Position numbers and translations under genes: made by a program. Positions 1-7,756 of a stretch of DNA of 64,000 nucleotides are shown piece after piece. The notes below the pieces were generated by a model. That model saw nothing but the letters and a program-made list of their open reading frames with translations, was not told the DNA's origin and searched no databases. Position 1 is the stretch's first letter. The number at the start of each line of letters is the position of its first letter. Source of the stretch: Arachidicoccus soli (GTDB taxonomy: Bacteria; Bacteroidota; Bacteroidia; Chitinophagales; Chitinophagaceae); assembly GCF_003600625.1 (NCBI RefSeq), contig NZ_CP032489.1, forward strand, positions 3,596,001 through 3,660,000. Reading direction: 5' to 3'.

Positions 1-197
1 GCGGTCAAATCACGAAACCAAAAGCGACTATCAGAAATCCAATTGGGCCTTACTTCATTGTGGTCAATATATTTATTCGTATTGAATGAAAGAAAACTTT
101 CCGCATGTGCGTAATCATCTTTTGTCAGTACCCTTGTTTGTTGAGCATTGACAGTTGTAACCCCTACCAAGAGTAGAAGTGAAAATACTTTGTACAT
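1..197 (-). CDS. S9-family (DPP IV-like) peptidase, N-terminal fragment
   Basis: This is the 5' end of a minus-strand gene starting with ATG at 197; the rest lies beyond the window. The 65 visible codons begin with a signal peptide (MYKVFSLLLLVGVTTVNAQ). The mature start follows (QQTRVLTKDDYAHAESFLSF), then a segment containing VRPNW, ISDSRFWF and R. That pattern, an 'A-x-x-F-L' stretch followed by 'xRPxWxxDxRFWxR', is what I recall at the start of the beta-propeller in secreted Bacteroidota dipeptidyl-peptidase IV / prolyl oligopeptidase proteins. The catalytic Ser-Asp-His part is outside the window, so activity cannot be judged. No clear ribosome binding site precedes it. The 76-bp gap to rmuC upstream makes independent or shared transcription equally possible. 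Confidence 0.6.
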   Translation of the reverse strand, partial: MYKVFSLLLLVGVTTVNAQQTRVLTKDDYAHAESFLSFNTNKYIDHNEVRPNWISDSRFWFRDLT

Positions 198-273
198 AAA
201 GAAATAGTTGAGACAAAAAGTCTAGTTATTAATTGAAGGACTAAGTTAAGTGAAATTAATTTATCGTAAAATA

Positions 274-1689
274 TTAAGGATGTGAATTATCTTCTTCCAA
301 CAAATTCTCTTCAGTAATCTTATTGAAGAGTAAATCTGTTTTTTCTTGCGGCAACTCATGCACATTTTGCAATTTGCGCCTTATGGCATTTGTTCTTCTC
401 TCCGAGTTTCCTAATTCATTAGTTGCATCCTCCAATTTCTTTTTGGTTTTAGCAATCATTTCTCCAAATTTCCCAAACTCTGTTTTTACAGCTCCCAATA
501 AATCCCAGACTTCGCTACTACGTTTCTCAATAGCCAAAGTTCTGAAGCCCATTTGCAAACTATTAAGCAAAGCACTTAAAGTGGTTGGGCCGGTGATGGT
601 GATTTTGTAATCACGCTGCAATTGTTCAAACAGACCTGGGGTGCGCAATACCTCTCCATAAAGGCTTTCATAAGGCAAAAACATAATACCGTATTCAGTG
701 GTATTGGGCGGATCGATATATTTTTCCTTAATATCTTGTGCACTTTTTTTAATCCCCTTTACAAAAGCTTTACGGAAGGTTTCTATTTTCTCTACATCAG
801 CTTGTTCGTAGGCATCTACCAATAACTCATAATCTTCTTTTGGGAATTTTGAATCGACCGGCAGCCACAAAGTTTTTTCATAATCATTCCCGTGTGGCAT
901 TTTGATGGCAAATTCCACCAAAGCACCACTGCCGACTTTTGTTTTTACATTTTTTTCGTATTGTTCATTCGTTAATAAATCCTCCAACAAATTCTGTAAT
1001 TGATATTCACCCAAAACACCACGAGATTTTACATTGGTCATTACTTTTTTTAAATCGCCTACATTGCTTGCTAATGTCTGCATTTGACCTAGGCCTTCGT
1101 GCACTTTTTCTAATCTTTCACTCACTTGCTTAAAAGAATCGCCCAATCTTTTCTCCAAGGTTTCATTTAATTTCTCGTCCACGGTTTTGCGCATTTCATC
1201 GAGTTTTTTTTCGTTGCCTTCTTGAAGTTGATTTATTTTGTTTTCTACCGTTGTTCGAATGGCTTCCAATTTAGTAATAGTCGCTTCGCTTTGAGCAGAA
1301 AGGTTTTGTTGCAATTCACTGAAATTCGTTCTTTGCTTATTACTAAAGTCAGTCAAAGAATCTTTTTGTTCAGTTCTATTTTCTTTATTATTTTTTTCAA
1401 TTGTATTTTGAAATGTAAGTAACTGTTCCGAAAATATTTTAGTAAAGCTATTTAACTGTTTACCCATTTCTTCGCGTAGATTTTTCGCATGCTCAGCCGT
1501 TTCTTTTCTATTAATGACAAATTCATCTTTTATATTGCGCTCAGAATCTTTTATTGCTTGATTAAGATTCACCATTGCATTTTTTAGCAATAAAAAATCA
1601 TCCTCCTTAATATTGTTTTGACTTTTACTACTAAGCCAGAGAACAATTAAAAGTAGGATGATAATGGCTGAAAGAAATATATAAATCAT
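274..1689 (-). CDS. rmuC: RmuC family DNA recombination protein
   Basis: The product is an inner-membrane-anchored protein of the RmuC family, which in E. coli limits inversions at short inverted repeats and is thought to be a nuclease. With the ATG at 1689 it is 471 residues: one N-terminal transmembrane helix (about 2-20), a long coiled coil (about 35-210), then the RmuC domain (about 215-435). A PVDSKF motif with D279 and K281 fits the PD-(D/E)xK-like active site proposed for the family. The frame stays open to a TTG at 1725. However, a perfect TAnnTTTG promoter element overlaps that TTG (1723-1730), so the ATG at 1689 is the better start. It is the last gene before the peptidase on the same strand and follows the beta-barrel gene by about 70 bp. 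Confidence 0.9.
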   Translation of the reverse strand: MIYIFLSAIIILLLIVLWLSSKSQNNIKEDDFLLLKNAMVNLNQAIKDSERNIKDEFVINRKETAEHAKNLREEMGKQLNSFTKIFSEQLLTFQNTIEKNNKENRTEQKDSLTDFSNKQRTNFSELQQNLSAQSEATITKLEAIRTTVENKINQLQEGNEKKLDEMRKTVDEKLNETLEKRLGDSFKQVSERLEKVHEGLGQMQTLASNVGDLKKVMTNVKSRGVLGEYQLQNLLEDLLTNEQYEKNVKTKVGSGALVEFAIKMPHGNDYEKTLWLPVDSKFPKEDYELLVDAYEQADVEKIETFRKAFVKGIKKSAQDIKEKYIDPPNTTEYGIMFLPYESLYGEVLRTPGLFEQLQRDYKITITGPTTLSALLNSLQMGFRTLAIEKRSSEVWDLLGAVKTEFGKFGEMIAKTKKKLEDATNELGNSERRTNAIRRKLQNVHELPQEKTDLLFNKITEENLLEEDNSHP

Positions 1690-1722
1690 GGTTGAAGTTT
1701 TTATTTGAAGCAACTTTCCTTT

Positions 1723-1730
1723 CAAATATA
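1723..1730 (-). promoter_or_regulatory. Predicted -7 element of the rmuC promoter
   Basis: The minus strand reads TATATTTG, an exact match to the Bacteroidota -7 consensus TAnnTTTG. Transcription would start near 1717, giving a leader of roughly 27 nt before the ATG at 1689. No convincing -33 TTG is present at the usual distance. Confidence 0.45.
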
Positions 1731-1758
1731 ATCAACCTACAACTTTTTTAGTAATTTT

Positions 1759-2562
1759 CTAAAACAATCCAACACTTAACCCAATAGAAACTGTTTTAAA
1801 ATCTTTAGGGCCTTCACCATTTGCAAACACATCAGATAAATAATATTTTGCATATAAACCAATTCCTTGATAACCCAAACCTAAGAACAACCCATAACGA
1901 ACGGGATTAAGATTGAACGTTCCATGTACTTTTACCTTACCGTCTTCACTGCTTATTTGTTTGGTTTTTGCGCCTAACAACAAGCCTCCTTCCACACCTG
2001 CTGCAATCGTAAAATCAGAATTTCTTACCGGTCTTATATTCAAAGTTAATGGCATGGAAAGATAGGTGGAACGCAATAAATTTTTTGAAAAATGTTTTGT
2101 ATCATCAACCGCATAACTCAATGAATCTTGCCCTTTTTGTAAAGTAATGTTTCTTTCAAAATGGTAGGTATTCCAGTCAAACCCCAAAGCTGTAGAAAGC
2201 CTTAGCCTATGATGCGGCGCAATATCTACATATCCTTTTAAAATATTAAAAACGAATTCAGGTCCTTTATCTAAAGTAAGGTTAGCATTACCGTGAGACA
2301 CACCGATACTGCCATTATCTGCAAATCTATTCCAGCCAAAACCAAAACTAGGTTCGATTCCAAAATAAGCAGTTTTATCTTTATTTTTAAAACCAATCTT
2401 CACCGAAGTTTTCTTGTGGTTTGTTTTATTCACCGTCGTAACAGATTCTGTGATAGTTTTCCCGCTAGTATCGGTATAAGTCGTACTAATCGTGCTCGTA
2501 TTCTGTGCCAACGCAGAAGAAACTAATCCCACTGTAATCACAACTGTAATAATTTTTTTCAT
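1759..2562 (-). CDS. Predicted outer-membrane beta-barrel protein
   Basis: This 267-residue protein has a signal peptide (MKKIITVVITVGLVSSALAQ). A Ser/Thr-rich stretch follows (about 20-60), then alternating hydrophobic/polar strands rich in aromatic residues and glycine. It ends in VSIGLSVGLF, and a terminal phenylalanine is typical of outer-membrane barrels. I recognise no specific family beyond a small porin-like barrel. The ATG at 2562 is directly preceded by AAGAAGG, a clear ribosome binding site, and lies 12 bp after the upstream gene's stop. It is therefore the third gene of an operon with the ECF sigma factor and its putative membrane partner. The arrangement suggests a surface or envelope protein controlled by that sigma factor; this is inference from context. 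Confidence 0.6.
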   Translation of the reverse strand: MKKIITVVITVGLVSSALAQNTSTISTTYTDTSGKTITESVTTVNKTNHKKTSVKIGFKNKDKTAYFGIEPSFGFGWNRFADNGSIGVSHGNANLTLDKGPEFVFNILKGYVDIAPHHRLRLSTALGFDWNTYHFERNITLQKGQDSLSYAVDDTKHFSKNLLRSTYLSMPLTLNIRPVRNSDFTIAAGVEGGLLLGAKTKQISSEDGKVKVHGTFNLNPVRYGLFLGLGYQGIGLYAKYYLSDVFANGEGPKDFKTVSIGLSVGLF

Positions 2563-2574
2563 CCTTCTTATGTT

Positions 2575-3372
2575 TTAATTTTTGTATTTGGTAATAGCAA
2601 CAAAGCCTAAATCTATCGTAGTCGAATTATTGTTTGAAGAAACCACTTCACTTGTCATATCAGTTACTTTTTGTTTTAAATTTCTAAACAACCCGGCAAT
2701 AAATTTATGCTTCCTGCTTTGAGGATTTATATCATTTCCCGCTTCTGATAATGCCAAAGCTTTATTGTCATTCGCTATTGGCAAAACTTCTATAACTCCT
2801 AAACCCGTTTGTTTATTTGCTTTCTCAGTTGCCGTGGGTAATTCTACTATTTTCGTATGAACCAATGCCTCTTGCTCATTTATCTTTTTATTACTTTGGA
2901 TTTCTTGTTGTAACACAAGATTTTTATCTTCTAACCTTTCCGGTTTTTGATTTTTAATTACAGCAATATTTTCATTATAGTGTTTTGTTTCAGGCTTATT
3001 ATACACCTTTTCTAAGACTTCCTTTTCAACTTTTTTTATGCGATTTATTTCATTTGTCTTTGGGGTTAAAGTTGTTTCATGCATTATGTTATTCCTAGAT
3101 ACTCCAAGTTTACCTTTATTTATCTTTTGTGGTAGGTTCATTGTCACCTTGGGTATAATATCCAATCTAGTTGATTGCATTTCCCAAACAAATCCAATAG
3201 CAAATATCGCAGCGGCACTTGCTGCAGCTATATAAAAAAATAACCGCTTGCTTTTCTTTTGATGTATTTCTTTTTCAATTTTGGCAAATAAATCTGTTGG
3301 TGGTGCAACTTCCATTTCGTCGAAAGCCTGCCTGAATTTATTATCAAAAACTTTATCAGTAACTTTTTGCAT
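2575..3372 (-). CDS. Single-pass membrane protein, probable anti-sigma factor
   Basis: This 265-residue protein is not recognisable by a strong motif. It has a charged N-terminal segment of about 45 residues (DNKFRQAFDEMEVAPPTDLF), one transmembrane helix (about 46-66) and a low-complexity, Lys/Asn/Glu-rich exterior part of about 200 residues. That layout, plus overlap by 17 bp with the preceding ECF sigma gene, is typical of Bacteroidota anti-sigma factors, whose N-terminus holds the sigma factor at the membrane. The start at 3372 has a strong ribosome binding site (GGGAGGTAGG), so it is well supported even though it lies inside the sigma gene's 3' end. There is no zinc-binding HxxxCxxC motif, so it is not a ZAS-type anti-sigma factor. 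Confidence 0.6.
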   Translation of the reverse strand: MQKVTDKVFDNKFRQAFDEMEVAPPTDLFAKIEKEIHQKKSKRLFFYIAAASAAAIFAIGFVWEMQSTRLDIIPKVTMNLPQKINKGKLGVSRNNIMHETTLTPKTNEINRIKKVEKEVLEKVYNKPETKHYNENIAVIKNQKPERLEDKNLVLQQEIQSNKKINEQEALVHTKIVELPTATEKANKQTGLGVIEVLPIANDNKALALSEAGNDINPQSRKHKFIAGLFRNLKQKVTDMTSEVVSSNNNSTTIDLGFVAITKYKN

Positions 3373-3919
3373 AACCTACCTCCCTTTTTTGTATTGCTTT
3401 TTTCAGAATTTGTCTTGCCCTTGACAATTGTGATTTACTTCCTCCTTCGCTAATTTTTAAAATATCTGCAATTTCTTTGTGCGAAAACCCTTCAATTGCA
3501 TACATATTAAAGACTAATCGGTAACCATCGGGTAAACTATTAACAAGCTTAAGTAAATCATTTACTTCCAGTTTGTCAAAGATTGTATCATCAGCCAATT
3601 CAATAGCAGCATTGTCATTAGAAGCTACTTGCAATAATTTTATATTTTTTCTATAATTTTCAATCGCTGTATTTACCACAATACGCCTGATCCAACCTTC
3701 TAAAGAACCTTCGTTTTTAAACTCAGTTATTTTATTAAAAACCTTAACAAAACTTATTTGCAAAATATCTTCCGCACTCATTTGATCTCTAGCATATCGT
3801 AAACAGATCGCAAACATTTTCCCTGAAAACTGATTGTACAATTTTTGTTGCGCCAACCGATTTCCCGCTTTGCAGCCGTCTATCAAGTCATCGATTGTAT
3901 GCATTTGTACTAATTTCAT
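3356..3919 (-). CDS. ECF-type RNA polymerase sigma factor
   Basis: The product is an extracytoplasmic-function sigma-70 family protein. Region 2 runs from about residue 22 to 85 and includes the Y-A-R-D-x-x-x-A-E-D-I-L-Q core and the GWIRRIVVNTAIENYRK segment. Region 4 (about 125-180) holds a helix-turn-helix (GFSHKEIADILKISEGGSKS) that would read -35-type sequences. The frame is open to 3988, but the ATG at 3919 gives a 187-residue protein of normal ECF length. A weak -7-like TACTTTTA sits 6 nt upstream of it, so the message may be nearly leaderless. An alternative ATG lies at 3904. It heads a sigma / membrane partner / beta-barrel operon and is divergent from the DoxX gene. Confidence 0.88.
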   Translation of the reverse strand: MKLVQMHTIDDLIDGCKAGNRLAQQKLYNQFSGKMFAICLRYARDQMSAEDILQISFVKVFNKITEFKNEGSLEGWIRRIVVNTAIENYRKNIKLLQVASNDNAAIELADDTIFDKLEVNDLLKLVNSLPDGYRLVFNMYAIEGFSHKEIADILKISEGGSKSQLSRARQILKKAIQKREVGYAKSY

Positions 3920-4041
3920 TATATGTAAAAGTATAGACGAAGTTTTGTTAAAAAAGGTTGCATTGGGTAAAAAAAATATTTTTTTCAATTATCATTGTGT
4001 TATACCACCCAATATTCTTTACATAATAAAAAGCTGTTCTC

Positions 4042-4446
4042 ATGAAACTATCCAATCAACAATTAGCTTATCATACCACACGTATTGCCATAGGTCTCAG
4101 TATTTTGGTACATGGCGCCGTTCGTTTTCCAAAACTCAATTTCTTTGCACAAAGTCATCTTTCTATGTTTGCGCATACATTTATTGCCGGATGGCCTACT
4201 TTACTGGTGTGTTACGCTATTCCTTTTTTAGAAGCCGGTACAGGAGTTCTTATACTTATTGGTGGCAAATTTGCACGATATGGTTATACGTTAGGTATTG
4301 CTACAATGGGAATTTTGATGTTTGGGGTAAGTCTGGCAGAGAAGTTTGATTTACTTATTTCAATGTTGTTACACATAATCGTTTTCTATTTTTTGTTGAT
4401 TAATAAACAAACAAAAGACGCAGTCCTAACGGAACAAGCACTTTAA
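4042..4446 (+). CDS. DoxX family membrane protein
   Basis: This 134-residue protein has four predicted membrane helices (about 10-28, 46-68, 72-92, 98-120). The overall pattern is that of the DoxX/DoxD-like family: an N-terminal R-I-A-I-G-L segment, then HG in the first helix, a PFLE motif (FLEAGTGVLILIGG) in the middle and a short polar C-terminus. Family members are poorly understood membrane proteins linked to redox or quinone-related roles, and no substrate can be inferred. It stands alone on the plus strand, divergent from the ECF sigma operon, with gatB 44 bp downstream. gatB has its own -7 element, so it is likely a separate unit. Confidence 0.75.
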   Translation: MKLSNQQLAYHTTRIAIGLSILVHGAVRFPKLNFFAQSHLSMFAHTFIAGWPTLLVCYAIPFLEAGTGVLILIGGKFARYGYTLGIATMGILMFGVSLAEKFDLLISMLLHIIVFYFLLINKQTKDAVLTEQAL

Positions 4447-4477
4447 AATTATTCCTCAATAATTATGCATTAATAAT

Positions 4478-4485
4478 TAGTTTTG
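4478..4485 (+). promoter_or_regulatory. Predicted -7 element of gatB, five bases before the start codon
   Basis: The sequence is TAGTTTTG, an exact TAnnTTTG match, separated by only CGACT from the gatB ATG at 4491. Transcription would begin at or within a base or two of the ATG, implying a leaderless message. No -33 TTG is evident at the usual spacing. Confidence 0.45.
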
Positions 4486-4490
4486 CGACT

Positions 4491-5960
4491 ATGTCAGATA
4501 TTCTTCTTGGAAAATATGAAGCCGTTATTGGTTTAGAGATACACGTACAATTAGCTACGAAAAGTAAGTTGTTTTGTGGTGATAGCACCAGTTTTGGCGC
4601 CGATCCCAATACGCATGTTAGCCCGATTACTTTGGCCCATCCGGGTACTTTGCCCAAGCTCAACAAAAAAGCGGTGGAATATGCCATAAAGCTTGGGCTA
4701 GCCTGTGGCTGTAGAATTGAGCGTTTTAATTATTTTGCTAGAAAGAATTATTTCTATCCCGATTTACCCAAAGGCTGGCAAACGACACAACATACCACAC
4801 CCATTTGTGTTGGCGGAACCATCACCGTAAAAACGGAAAATGGTATACGCGATATACAAATGCATCATATCCACATGGAGGAAGATGCAGGAAAGAGCGC
4901 ACACGATATTTATGAAGATAGTACTTGTGTAGATTTGAATCGTGCCGGAACCCCACTTGTAGAAATAGTTTCAGAACCTGATATGCATAGCGCAGATGAG
5001 GCTTGGCAATATGTAAACGAAATACGCAAAATTGTTCGCTGGATTGGCATTTCCGATGGCAATATGGAAGAAGGTAGTTTGCGATGCGACGCCAATGTTT
5101 CTATTCGTTTAAAAGGCGATACTAAATTAGGTACACGTTGTGAAGTAAAAAATCTTAACTCTACCCGCAATATCAAAAAAGCCATCGAATATGAAATAGA
5201 AAGAATGGTAAAAATGGCCGAGGATGGGGAGACTATTTTGCAACAGACACGCAGTTTCAACGCGGATAATGATACTACTTTTTCACTCCGAGATAAGGAA
5301 GAAGCCAACGATTACCGCTATTTCCCAGAACCGGATTTAGCGCCTTTAAACCTATCCGAGGAATATATTCAGTCATTAAAAAATAGTTTACCCGCACTTC
5401 CAAAAGATTTGCAGCAAAAGTATCAAACTGAATTTGCTTTAAGCGAATACGATGCGGAGCAGCTTTGTGCAGAAAAAGAAATTGCCGATTATTTTGAAAG
5501 TATTTTGCCGCTTTCTAAACACCACAAAGCTATCGCCAATTGGATCAATGGTCCATTAAAGCATTATTGCAACGAGCATAAAATTGCATTTTCAGAACTT
5601 TCCTTGACACCACAACAATTAGCGGAAACGATTGCTTTAATAGAAGAAGGGAAGCTCAATTTCTCTGTTGCCTCTTCTCAAGTGTTGCCAGAATTATTGA
5701 AAGATAAAACCACTTCAGCATTAGAAATTGCCACTACAAGGAATCTATTGCAAACTAGTAACAATAGTGAGCTGGAAGAATGGATTGAAGCTGCAATTGC
5801 CAAAATGCCTGACAAAGTAAAAGAATATAATAAGGGCAAAAAAGGGCTAATAGGTCTATTTGTCGGCGAAGTAAAAAAATTAAGTAAGGGCAAGGCTGAC
5901 CCAAAAAAAGTAACTGAATTATTACAAGAGAAATTAGCACAAAATGCGAACAATTGTTAG
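4491..5960 (+). CDS. gatB: Asp-tRNA(Asn)/Glu-tRNA(Gln) amidotransferase subunit B
   Basis: GatB is the tRNA-binding kinase/transamidase subunit of the GatCAB complex, which converts misacylated Glu-tRNA(Gln) and/or Asp-tRNA(Asn) to the correct amide form in the cytosol. The 489-residue length is normal. The N-terminal catalytic domain begins with the signature GLEIHVQL (about 14-21). It contains EEDAGKS and the PROSITE-like segment DLNRAGTPLVEIVSEPD (about 145-161). The helical GatB/YqeY tRNA-binding tail occupies about 340-485. The start at 4491 places GLEIHVQL at the usual distance from the N-terminus. gatA and gatC are not in the window. It is 79 bp upstream of adk on the same strand, with a separate promoter in between. 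Confidence 0.97.
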   Translation: MSDILLGKYEAVIGLEIHVQLATKSKLFCGDSTSFGADPNTHVSPITLAHPGTLPKLNKKAVEYAIKLGLACGCRIERFNYFARKNYFYPDLPKGWQTTQHTTPICVGGTITVKTENGIRDIQMHHIHMEEDAGKSAHDIYEDSTCVDLNRAGTPLVEIVSEPDMHSADEAWQYVNEIRKIVRWIGISDGNMEEGSLRCDANVSIRLKGDTKLGTRCEVKNLNSTRNIKKAIEYEIERMVKMAEDGETILQQTRSFNADNDTTFSLRDKEEANDYRYFPEPDLAPLNLSEEYIQSLKNSLPALPKDLQQKYQTEFALSEYDAEQLCAEKEIADYFESILPLSKHHKAIANWINGPLKHYCNEHKIAFSELSLTPQQLAETIALIEEGKLNFSVASSQVLPELLKDKTTSALEIATTRNLLQTSNNSELEEWIEAAIAKMPDKVKEYNKGKKGLIGLFVGEVKKLSKGKADPKKVTELLQEKLAQNANNC

Positions 5961-6004
5961 CGCAAACTTAGACTGCACTAGGATTTCGTTTAAAAATTTA
6001 TCAG

Positions 6005-6012
6005 TACATTTG
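6005..6012 (+). promoter_or_regulatory. Predicted -7 element of the adk promoter
   Basis: TACATTTG matches the Bacteroidota -7 consensus exactly. Transcription would start near 6018, leaving a leader of about 22 nt before the adk ATG at 6040. Confidence 0.5.
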
Positions 6013-6039
6013 CGATTCATCTATATTCAAAACTGAAAT

Positions 6040-6627
6040 ATGTTTAATGTTATTTTATTTGGCGCACCCGGAAGTGGTAAAGGAACGCAAAGCTTAAAAA
6101 TTGCCGAGAAATATGAGATAAAACATGTAAGTACAGGCGATTTGTTGCGTAGCGAGATCCAAGACCAGACACCATTAGGTAAAGAAGCCAAACAATTTAT
6201 GGATAGTGGATTACTTGTTCCTGATGCGGTTGTGATAGGTATGATTAGCAGTTGTATTGAAAAAAATAAAGATACAAAAGGTTTTTTATTTGACGGGTTT
6301 CCTCGTACTGAAGCACAAGCAGAAGCATTGGATAAATTATTAAAACTTAATAATGCACAAATCAATATTGTATTGGCATTAGAAGTTAGTGAAGATGAAT
6401 TAGTTTCCAGGCTTTTAGAAAGAGGTAAAACAAGTGGTCGTAGCGATGATGCCAATGAAGAGATTATTCGCAGCCGTATTGTTGAATACCGAAAAAAGAC
6501 CGAAGCTGTAGCTGATTATTATAAACAGTTTGAGAAGGTAAAATACATTCCAGGTGAAGGTTCAGTAGATGATATTTTTACTAGCTTATCTGATGCACTG
6601 GAAGAGCAAATGGCAATGGCAGAATAA
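6040..6627 (+). CDS. adk: Adenylate kinase
   Basis: The enzyme interconverts ATP + AMP and 2 ADP in the cytosol. The P-loop GAPGSGKGTQ is at residues 8-17. The AMP-binding segment STGDLLRSEI follows, then FDGFPRTEAQA (about 86-96). The LID region is the short kind (LLERGKTSGRSDD) without the four-cysteine zinc site, which matches the 195-residue length of short-form adenylate kinases. The ATG at 6040 puts the P-loop at the standard position. It has its own -7 element and is followed by a strong hairpin terminator. Confidence 0.96.
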   Translation: MFNVILFGAPGSGKGTQSLKIAEKYEIKHVSTGDLLRSEIQDQTPLGKEAKQFMDSGLLVPDAVVIGMISSCIEKNKDTKGFLFDGFPRTEAQAEALDKLLKLNNAQINIVLALEVSEDELVSRLLERGKTSGRSDDANEEIIRSRIVEYRKKTEAVADYYKQFEKVKYIPGEGSVDDIFTSLSDALEEQMAMAE

Positions 6628-6650
6628 TTATTTTATAGCCCAATAATTAA

Positions 6651-6686
6651 AAATAGCGATGTAGGAGTTCTGCATCGCTATTTTTT
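6651..6686. terminator. Intrinsic terminator, probably bidirectional, between adk and the TPR gene
   Basis: A perfect 11-bp stem (6651-6661 with 6673-6683, core ATAGCGATG/CATCGCTAT) encloses an 11-nt loop and runs into six T on the plus strand. On the minus strand the stem is followed by a TTTAATT stretch. It lies between two convergent genes. Confidence 0.85.
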
Positions 6687-6710
6687 ATCACAGTGTTAAA
6701 AGGGCTCTAT

Positions 6711-7724
6711 TTAATTGTGCACATAATACTGGCCTTCCGGGACTCTAAACATGGATGCTTTCTGAAATTTAGAAAACTCTTGAATAACTCCTTGATTCAT
6801 ATGTGCCCAATTGCTGAATCGGTCTTGATTATAAGAAGCAAATACCCATTGATTGTATGCATCAAAAATCCCCAACTTCAATAATTGCTGCTGCCTTTCA
6901 AAAAGTTTGTACGGAAACTTTTTGGCATTGTCGCTATTAAACCAACTCACAATAAACTGTCCCCGTAGCGCGAATAAGCTTTCAGGTGTCACACCGCCGG
7001 AAACCATATCTTTAAATTGTGCAAAGGTAGATGCAACGGCAGCCTCAAACGGCTGACCATTGGCAATATAATTTTGTAATACATTGTCTGTTGCAAACAA
7101 TGCATTGTATTCGTTAAATAAAGTATCCCTAATTTCAGGCGTACGTTGAGAAAAAGATTCTATATTGATAAAGATCTCACCATACAATACACTCCATAAT
7201 GGATTATTATGTTGTGCATAATATTTAGTTAGAAAATAATAATTACTGCTGATAGAAGGGTTTACCTGTATACCTTTCTCCCATGCTTTTGCAGCTGCGC
7301 TAGATTTATTATTATCGTTTAAAGCTTGACCAAATTCTGCATAAAGCAAACTACTATTGGGAAACTTTTCTACACCTTGTTTATAAACACTCTCGGCTTC
7401 ATTATATTTAGAATCTGCTCTGTATGCCGAACCCAATATTTGATAACTTTGTTCATCTGCATCCGGCAAAGCGATTAATTTCTTACCGGCTGTGATTGCA
7501 TTTACATAGTCCTTCTTGGCTGTACTAATAAAAGATTCATCTTTTAACAAGCTTGCATTGTTGGGGAAATTTACTTCTGCATCTTTAATAATTGACAAGG
7601 CCTTATCGAGATGACCTGCTCTTGCTTTTTCCATTGCCTGATTGTGTGCATCTACTATTCCGGCTTGGGCATTCGCCATTATAGCAGCAAATAATAAACC
7701 CGGTAATAACAATAATTTCTTCAT
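6711..7724 (-). CDS. Secreted/periplasmic TPR-repeat protein
   Basis: The 337-residue product has a signal peptide (MKKLLLLPGLLFAAIMANAQ) followed by helical repeats matching tetratricopeptide units. Examples are the stretches around ALSIIKDAEVNFPNN (about 43-57), YQILGSAYRADSKYNEAE (about 95-112) and SLLYAEFGQALNDNNKSSAA (about 129-148). The N-terminal half has about four such units. The C-terminal half (about 170-337) is helical without a recognisable domain. TPR proteins scaffold other proteins, and the specific partner is unknown. It lies 32 bp after the DUF1015 gene on the same strand and could be read together with it and serC. Confidence 0.7.
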   Translation of the reverse strand: MKKLLLLPGLLFAAIMANAQAGIVDAHNQAMEKARAGHLDKALSIIKDAEVNFPNNASLLKDESFISTAKKDYVNAITAGKKLIALPDADEQSYQILGSAYRADSKYNEAESVYKQGVEKFPNSSLLYAEFGQALNDNNKSSAAAKAWEKGIQVNPSISSNYYFLTKYYAQHNNPLWSVLYGEIFINIESFSQRTPEIRDTLFNEYNALFATDNVLQNYIANGQPFEAAVASTFAQFKDMVSGGVTPESLFALRGQFIVSWFNSDNAKKFPYKLFERQQQLLKLGIFDAYNQWVFASYNQDRFSNWAHMNQGVIQEFSKFQKASMFRVPEGQYYVHN

Positions 7725-7756
7725 TATAATTCTTTTATATTTTATTAATTAAGGTT

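Noticed and set aside
1690-1725. 12-codon extension of RmuC from a TTG
   Set aside because: A perfect -7 element overlaps that TTG, so the extension would not be transcribed from this promoter.
3834-4349. 171-codon plus-strand frame spanning the sigma start and the DoxX gene
   Set aside because: It covers two better genes in other frames and reads as an aromatic/Cys-rich shadow of DoxX.
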